From Alnus glutinosa (Eukaryota > Streptophyta > Magnoliopsida > Fagales > Betulaceae): a stretch of 64,000 nucleotides of DNA. The stretch's first letter is position 1; each line of letters opens with the position of its first letter. The stretch lies in contig NC_084894.1 of NCBI RefSeq assembly GCF_958979055.1, forward strand, positions 22,661,616 through 22,725,615, written 5' to 3'. This document shows, one piece after another, positions 57,334 through 64,000 of this stretch. The notes under the pieces were generated by a model. The model made no database searches. It worked only from the letters and a program-made list of their open reading frames with translations, and was not told the DNA's origin. The translations under genes were made by a program, and so were the position numbers.

Positions 57334-59585
57334 TTTTTTGGTATCAACCTACACCTCTTTAAACATCAAAGAGTAATTTGTAATCAATCTCTGCCCTTGT
57401 GAATGTTGAAGAAACTTCTTAGGTTATCGTGGAATAATTATTTTTAAAAGGGTATGTTTTCAGGGAAGAGTTGTTCATCAAGCTAATCGAGTAAAAGGAA
57501 AGAAAATTTGGTTATTGACGGTTTTGTTTCGTAGTGGTTCTGTTTGGAGGAAGGCCTATCTCGTATGTGATCTATTTGGTTTTCTAATCAATCTACACCT
57601 CTTCCAACATCAAGAGGAATTTGTAATCATTCTCTATCCTTATGAATGTTGAAGAAACAATAGTACCCAGAGATTTTTAAGTCAAAATTCCATGTATTTA
57701 GATTCATTCAAGTCACAAAATGTTATTTTTTACCTCCAAGTTCTAATAGACTTCTCAAGGATTTTCTGTTGTTTTCTGATTTAGTGTGTCTAAACCCAAA
57801 GATAATTTTGGATAATTTTCTGAATGAATTTGTTTATTTGGGTATGCAGATGCCAAGCGATTAATTGGTAGGAGGTTCAGTGATCCGTCGGTGCAGAGCG
57901 ATATGAAATTGTGGCCATTCAAGGTGATTCCTGGGCCTGGGGACAAGCCCATGATCGTGGTCAATTACAAGGGAGAAGAGAAGCAATTTTCTGCGGAGGA
58001 AATTTCCTCCATGGTTCTCATAAAGATGAAGGAGATTGCTGAGGCATACCTTGGTACAACTATCAAGAATGCCGTTGTCACTGTCCCTGCATACTTCAAT
58101 GACTCGCAGCGTCAAGCCACAAAGGACGCTGGTGTCATTTCCGGCCTCAATGTGATGCGTATCATCAATGAGCCAACTGCAGCTGCTATTGCATATGGGC
58201 TTGACAAGAAGGCAACTAGTTCTGGCGAAAAGAATGTGCTCATCTTCGACCTTGGTGGTGGGACGTTTGATGTCTCGCTTCTGACCATTGAAGAGGGCAT
58301 CTTTGAAGTGAAAGCTACCGCTGGTGATACCCACTTGGGAGGTGAAGATTTTGATAACAGGATGGTGAACCATTTCGTTCAGGAATTCAAGAGGAAGCAC
58401 AAGAAGGATATCAGTGGAAACCCCAGGGCTCTGAGAAGGTTGAGGACTGCTTGTGAGAGGGCTAAAAGGACTCTCTCATCTACTGCTCAAACCACCATTG
58501 AAATTGATTCTCTGTATGAGGGTATTGATTTCTACTCGACGATTACACGAGCGAGATTTGAGGAGCTTAACATGGACTTGTTCAGGAAGTGTATGGAGCC
58601 TGTGGAGAAGTGTTTAAGGGATGCTAAAATGGACAAGAGCACCGTCCATGACGTGGTTCTAGTCGGTGGGTCTACTAGGATCCCGAAGGTTCAGCAATTG
58701 TTGCAGGACTTCTTCAATGGGAAGGAGCTTTGCAAGAGCATTAACCCTGACGAGGCAGTCGCCTATGGTGCTGCTGTTCAGGCTGCAATCCTTAGCGGTG
58801 AGGGTAATGAGAAGGTGCAGGACTTGTTGTTGCTGGATGTCACTCCTCTTTCGCTTGGTTTGGAGACTGCTGGAGGCGTCATGACTGTTTTGATTCCAAG
58901 GAACACAACCATTCCCACAAAGAAGGAGCAGGTTTTCTCAACCTACTCCGATAACCAGCCCGGTGTGCTGATCCAGGTGTTCGAGGGTGAACGAAGCAGA
59001 ACCCGCGATAACAACTTGCTGGGCAAGTTCGAGCTCTCTGGCATTCCTCCCGCTCCTAGGGGTGTCCCTCAAATCAACGTTTGCTTCGACATTGATGCCA
59101 ACGGTATTTTGAATGTATCCGCAGAGGACAAAACCACCGGACAGAAGAACAAGATTACAATCACCAATGACAAGGGCAGACTCTCCAAGGAAGAGATTGA
59201 GAAGATGGTCCAGGAGGCTGAGAAGTACAAGGCGGAGGATGAGGAGCATAAGAAGAAGGTTGAGGCGAAGAACTCGCTGGAGAACTACGCTTACAACATG
59301 AGGAATACTATCAAAGATGAAAAAATTTCTGCCAAGCTTCCAGCTGCCGACAAGAAGAAGATTGAAGATTCTATTGACCAGACCATCAATTGGCTTGATG
59401 GGAACCAGCTTGCTGAGGCTGATGAGTTTGAGGATAAGCTGAAGGAGCTGGAGAGCATCTGTAACCCGATCATTGCCAAGATGTACCAAGGTGCCGGCGG
59501 TGATATGGGTGGAGCCATGGATGAGGATGGTCCGACCACTGGCAGTGGAAGCGGTGCTGGTCCCAAAATTGAGGAAGTTGATTAA
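56680..59585 (+). CDS. HSP70: Canonical cytosolic HSP70/HSC70
   Basis: Exon 1 is 56680-56890 and exon 2 is 57850-59585, with a 959-bp GTGAGT...GCAG intron splitting the Asp71 codon after NTVF; 648 residues, the usual size. The nucleotide-binding domain has IDLGTTYSC (11-19), Lys73 in DAKRLIG, NEPTAAA and FDLGGGTFD (catalytic Asp204). The DLLLLDVTP linker starts at about 395, the beta domain carries [13 protein letters not shown], and a single lid runs from about 511 to 620. A Gly-rich tail ([11 protein letters not shown]) ends in GPKIEEVD, the TPR-cochaperone docking motif of cytosolic HSP70s. It would be an ATP-dependent foldase in cytosol and nucleus, working with J-proteins and exchange factors. 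The heat-shock element indicates heat induction. It is the likely ancestor-type gene of the cluster. Confidence 0.98.
56891..57849 (+). other. Intron of the canonical HSP70 with internal duplication
   Basis: Segments 57188-57416 and 57468-57658 are diverged direct copies: ATCAAGCTAATCGAGTAAAA, GGAGGAAGGCC(T), TGTGATCTATTTG, CTACACCTCTT(T/C) and GTGAATGTTGAAGAAAC or similar in the same order. A T-run (57318-57338) lies in the first copy only. Confidence 0.85.
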
Positions 59586-61302
59586 ATAATAATCTTCTAG
59601 TGTTTTAAGGATTGTTCCTTCAGATAGAGAATGATCATTTCTCTACTTTTGTGTATGTAGATCGTATGTTTACTTGGTTTAAAAACTTCATGATGTTATG
59701 GTTGATAAACTTTACATAATGCTATGTTTTGGTGTTTGTAATAGATTTCTTTTTATTTTTCCCCCATTGTCTATTGTTTTTGTGCTTTTGTTTTTATGTA
59801 CTGGTCTCCAAGATATTTTCATTGTCTTAGTAGATGAAGAGGAAATGTTTGCAAAAAGGATTACTGCTCGAGCAGTGATTGGCATTTTTTTATTATCAAA
59901 AAGTAACTTCTTATGTCACTTTTTGATGGGACGGTAAATACGTTTCCTGTCAATCACTGCTTTGTTTTCTGCTCATGTTTAAATGATTAAGTTGACTCAG
60001 ACGCAGCGTGAAGACTAACAAAACTCATCAAAGTCTCAAATTCTATACTAAAACAATGTGGTTAGGCTATATTATTAATTTTTATTATATTTAATATGTA
60101 TACTACATATTATATACAAGTTATTGGTTATTAATTATTTTTGTCTAACTATCTCTAAAACCATCAACTCTAATCAGTTTAGATAGTTATACAATTACAT
60201 TTATCAGCGATTAATAACCGCCTACTTATATTCGGGCCACGGATAAAACACCTACAAGATTGATGTACTTTCACTACCTCACTAACTTCCAACTCTTCAC
60301 TGCTCAAGTTAAAGTTAATTTGGCTTTAGAAATCACTATATTCCGGACCCCACCATCGAACATGATGTATTTTGTGTGAGAGGAGCAGATGATATATAAT
60401 GCTCATTCTATTGAGATGATATATAATACAATGTTAAAGCAGCACATTTATCCTAGAAACAGTTTTTGTTACTTTTTTTTTAAAGGATGTGCGGTTTTTT
60501 TTTTTTTTTTTTTTTAAAAAAAAAGAAGAGTTTTGATAAGACATAAAAGTAAAAGTAATTTTAAATATCTGTGTTTTAAATTGTTTGTTAATGTTTTTGT
60601 TTTAAAAAGAGAAAACAAAATGAATAAAGAAAAAATGTTATCAGCCATCCTTAATATGAAGAGAACAATCATGACTATATTCGCACGAAACTAGTGAAAA
60701 CAAAAGGCATTTGGAAGGATGGGGATGCCCGGCAATTACCTGTTAGCAATTTGGACAGATAATTGATGTGGATCCCAAACCCATTTGGAAACCTCGTAGA
60801 GGACATCTTTGACATGTAAAATTTGGATGTTCCATTCTAAGGCACCTCACAGCTGTGATGACTGCACTACATATATATATTACATGTTTCTACTCAAGCA
60901 CTACGATAAAATTGCAACAAAAACATCTGCTAGAGCCAGACATCATTATACACCCAAGATTTTCAAAATTTAGTATAACCCGGCGGGAGTACCTTATCTA
61001 ACTTGATCCTGAGATCTAGAAGATATCAAGTAGGTGAGCAATGAGGTTGCAGGATCCTTACCCCTGACCCTAGAACTTCAAACTCGAAGCTCAGGAGCAG
61101 TTCCAGACCAAAGCTATTTGAATACACCAAAAAAAAAAAAAACCAGAATAATCAGCTTGAGTCCAATGTAGTAAAAAAAAAAAATCACGAGTAAAAATGT
61201 AAATTTTATTTGATAAATTAAAAAAATTTTCTTTCTTCCATACAAAATAATGGAAAAATGACCATGACAGACTCCCTTACATTTTTCCAATAAATGTCTC
61301 AT
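59586..61302. other. Intergenic between convergent genes
   Basis: Starts with the HSP70 3' untranslated region. It contains T-runs and A-runs near 60495-60525 and AT-rich sequence, but no open frame with similarity. The genes on either side face each other. Confidence 0.6.
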
Positions 61303-62808
61303 TCAAGACAATAAAAGCTCATTTGCTCCAAGGTGAGGGCGAAGGCACACACGAACTTCATGTTCTTCTGGTCCCACTCGATGTTTTGGCACCATGATCT
61401 CAAGACCAGTTCCTGTTTCATCACCATATGCTTCTAGCTTGGCGTCATCTGGGATCCGGGTGGGTAGAGGGATTTCCCTTACAAACTCCCCGGGAGGACA
61501 GTGTTCAGGAGATGGATCAGTGAGCTTGAATGTTCTATCATTTCTCTTGATAAAGGGCATGCAGGACGTGCTCCAAGATGATATCTTCACAACACCATGT
61601 GTGAGATTATTCCACCAAGTAACTTTTACCCTTGTAAGGTCAGCAAAAGGCAAGCTGACGATTATCAAGTATCCTTGGTCATCTTCATATATAGTTTTTG
61701 CAGCTGTGACAGGTCCATATACATTCCTCATCACCCCGCTAAATTCATTTAACCAGGGTGGTTCAACCGGGTGAATTTCTGTATCTAGAACTCTATCATT
61801 TTGTTGATTCATAAGCAAGAGACAATCTTCATCATTACCTTGTAGAAACAAATCCTTCTTCCTCTTGTTGCAAGCAGGTGAGAGATCCATCCCACCACCA
61901 TTTACAAGGTGTGTTGACCGAGTTGACAGATTCAAACTAGAACCATTAAGCAATTTTTTGGGATGGGGATGCGAATTTGTCTTTAATGGAGGAAGGGGTC
62001 TCTCGAGCTCAAAATCGGTGTTGGGAAGGTTCCTCCATGAACAAAATTCACTTGCTTCAGTTGGGACTGTGAAGTTCAGATCCCTCCCTGTGAGTTCCAT
62101 CCACCTTTTCTGTTCTTCCTCATCAAGACCCTTGAGGCTGGGACATGGAACAACCTCAATACCATGCACACACTGGGGATTTGAAAGGCCCCTGTAATGC
62201 TTCCGCTGCATTCTGTGAGACCGAACAAACCCCTTGTCAACGCTGAATGGAAACGGGCGCTCACCCTGACGAGAGTGCCCATTCATGTAGCTCCTCAATT
62301 GCATCTTACCTAATGCATTCTCAGGCCTTTCCTTAAACGCCCACATGTACATGTTCTCCATATCATGCTGAACCAAGAACACTTCCAGCTCCAGGTCCGT
62401 CTTATCAAATCCAGAAACTCCATTACTACCCCGCACTATCTTGCTCTTCGATTTCTCATTCAACACAGGCTTAAAATAATAACTGAAGAAAAACCAAGCA
62501 CCCCACACACTGTCCAACCTCTTAGCACATTTTCTCCCCGACTTAGGCAGATTAAGGAAAGTATCAGACTCATGAATTTGAGTACCAAGGCCAACATCCA
62601 ACATATCAAAAGCGTCAGTATTCCACGACTGCAAAGGACTTCGCTCCACGGACAACGGGAGATTAATATCAGGTGGTCGAGGAAGAACAACCGACCGATT
62701 CATCTCTAGCTCCAATTCCTCATGAGATATGGCACTTGAATCCATGGACAATAGTGTTGAAGGGTGGTGGTTCTCTATAGATAGGCTTGTGAGCAAATCC
62801 TCTCCCAT
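61303..62808 (-). CDS. HSP20-like (alpha-crystallin/p23-type) domain protein
   Basis: A single uninterrupted 501-codon frame from ATG (62808) to TGA (61303-61305). The start chosen is MGEDLLTSLSIENHHPSTLL; the frame is open farther upstream but without another ATG. The N-terminal two thirds carries conserved plant-specific blocks (CAKRLDSVWGAWFFFSYYFK, VQHDMENMYMWAFKERPENA, RSYMNGHSRQGERPFPFSVD, QCVHGIEVVPCPSL). The C-terminal about 130 residues form an HSP20-like beta domain (EDDQGYLIIVSLPFADLTRV, VKVTWWNNLTHGVVKISSWS, PGEFVREIPLPTRI, GTGLEIMVPKH). This matches the plant HSP20-like chaperone superfamily protein group related to Arabidopsis At1g20870. No transmembrane or signal sequence. Biochemical role is unknown to me; a scaffold or cochaperone is inference. 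Confidence 0.88.
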   Translation of the reverse strand: MGEDLLTSLSIENHHPSTLLSMDSSAISHEELELEMNRSVVLPRPPDINLPLSVERSPLQSWNTDAFDMLDVGLGTQIHESDTFLNLPKSGRKCAKRLDSVWGAWFFFSYYFKPVLNEKSKSKIVRGSNGVSGFDKTDLELEVFLVQHDMENMYMWAFKERPENALGKMQLRSYMNGHSRQGERPFPFSVDKGFVRSHRMQRKHYRGLSNPQCVHGIEVVPCPSLKGLDEEEQKRWMELTGRDLNFTVPTEASEFCSWRNLPNTDFELERPLPPLKTNSHPHPKKLLNGSSLNLSTRSTHLVNGGGMDLSPACNKRKKDLFLQGNDEDCLLLMNQQNDRVLDTEIHPVEPPWLNEFSGVMRNVYGPVTAAKTIYEDDQGYLIIVSLPFADLTRVKVTWWNNLTHGVVKISSWSTSCMPFIKRNDRTFKLTDPSPEHCPPGEFVREIPLPTRIPDDAKLEAYGDETGTGLEIMVPKHRVGPEEHEVRVCLRPHLGANELLLS

Positions 62809-64000
62809 TTTTTCCCGTATTCCCTCAATGGGTATCTTTCGTTTTGTTGAAAAAACCAATTTTCAATCCCAAAAAAGGTAACAAAAGCACCTCATAGCAC
62901 ACCCATATAATCAAATTTTCCTAGACAAACCTAGCTTCTCCAAAACAACACTATAACCCTTCACCATGAATAAAAATAATAACTTTATTGGTGGATACAA
63001 CCATCAATATGAAATTCTTTTGGATCTTAACTAGAAAGAAACCCTAAACAAGTAATAGGGTAATCCTAGATATATATATATATATATATATATATACCCC
63101 TATGTATAGTGAGAGATCGTCAAGAACTATATGATCTAAGGATAAGAAAAACAAAGAAAAAAAAAAGGTGGGTATAAAAAGAAGGGGATCTTGGAAGATT
63201 ACCTTTTGAGATTGGCTTAGAATCCACAAAAACACAGATCCTCAGCAGCAATCCTCGTCTCCAATAAGCTGCTGGAGGGGGACAAAGAGATTGGGGAAAG
63301 GAACGATAACGGTTTCCGTTTGAAAGACCGTTTAATGTGGACGCGGGTTATCACGGAGTGAGTCCACCAGCTAACGACAGGCGCACTCATTACTGACGAC
63401 GTTATATGCCATTGACTGACGGTGACGGGAAGTAGGGTCCAAGGAAACGTCGAGGAGTCATTGGTCCTCTCGCATTGAGATAGAGACAGATTTTTTTTCA
63501 ACGTGGTGGGCCTCAGCCAGATTGATGAAAAGCCTTTTAAGCCCAATCCAATTTATACCCAATGAGCTCTCTCTCGGACCAAAAAGAAAGAAGCATTAAG
63601 CCACTCCCCCCCCCCCCAAACTATTTCATCGTCAAATGTTAAACTCCTCCTTAATGATAAAAATGCCTTTCATAAAAATATTAATATTAAAAAATATATA
63701 AATTAATAAAAAGTTATAAAAAAAATAAAAACAGGTTTTTTTTTTTTTTTTTAAAAAAAAATTTTTTAATATAATTTTCAGTTTTTTTTTCGTTTGTTTT
63801 TTTTTAAAAAAAAAAAAAAATCGTTCTTTTTTCAGATTTTTAATTTTAATTTTTTTTTTTAAAAAAAAATCATTTTTATTTAATTTTATTTATTTTAATT
63901 TGTTTTTAAAAATTTATTTTTTTAATTATTATATTTATTTTTTCGAATTTATAAGGTCATTTTTTGTCTTTTTGTTGGTCTTACGGGTGCATTGACATGT
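62809..64000. other. Upstream region of the HSP20-like gene and window edge
   Basis: On the minus strand a possible 5'-leader intron could run from the AAAAG|GTAATC donor near 63203 to an acceptor near 62860, but this is unproven. An (AT)n run lies at 63070-63095 and long T/A-runs at 63734-63870. No other gene seen. Confidence 0.4.

Noticed and set aside
63217-63546. 109-codon minus-strand frame upstream of the HSP20-like gene
   Set aside because: No recognised similarity; it overlaps the probable promoter and leader of the gene at 61303-62808.

Overview
This is nuclear DNA of a flowering plant, probably a eudicot and plausibly a woody rosid; the sequence does not fix the species. The evidence is AT-rich intergenic DNA, plant-type GT-AG introns, a plant cytosolic HSP70 with its single conserved intron, a plant-specific HSP20-like gene, and plant CACTA, MULE, L1-LINE and MITE elements.

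The window is an HSP70 cluster. Positions 601-17141 (unit A) and 21959-42779 (unit B) are two near-identical copies of one segment in tandem, separated by a composite CACTA element (17142-21958). The right end of a related CACTA copy fills 1-600. Each unit carries, in order: a 5'-truncated HSP70 pseudogene, fragments of a fasciclin-like arabinogalactan (FLA) gene and an MFS transporter gene, a two-exon divergent HSP70 gene (5903-8497 in A, 30021-32931 in B), a small LTR-retroelement remnant, a PPR-gene fragment, and a tiny HSP70 lid fragment. Later insertions and deletions distinguish the units. Unit B gained a 199-bp MULE-type MITE, an L1 LINE and a 1.5-kb CACTA derivative. Unit A has an extra 747-bp tandem duplication.

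To the right come a MULE-type MITE (43098-43550), a 6.1-kb Pack-MULE-like element with about 2.19-kb inverted arms carrying PRMT1-type gene pieces (43689-49826), a third divergent HSP70 (50812-53323), a canonical EEVD-ended cytosolic HSP70 with a heat-shock element and TATA box (56680-59585), and, converging on it, an HSP20-like domain gene on the minus strand (61303-62808).

The main novelty is the divergent HSP70 type. In the genes at 30021 and 50812 the normal nucleotide-binding domain, beta domain and alpha-helical lid are followed by a Lys/Glu-rich linker and then a second complete lid copy, with no EEVD tail. The linker has one unit in the 50812 gene and three exact 45-residue units in the 30021 gene. 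The unit A copy has lost its second lid through a nonsense codon and a 122-bp deletion. The 50812 gene is also a mosaic: its middle is nearly identical to the canonical neighbour, consistent with gene conversion. All identity statements are by eye; no alignment was run.
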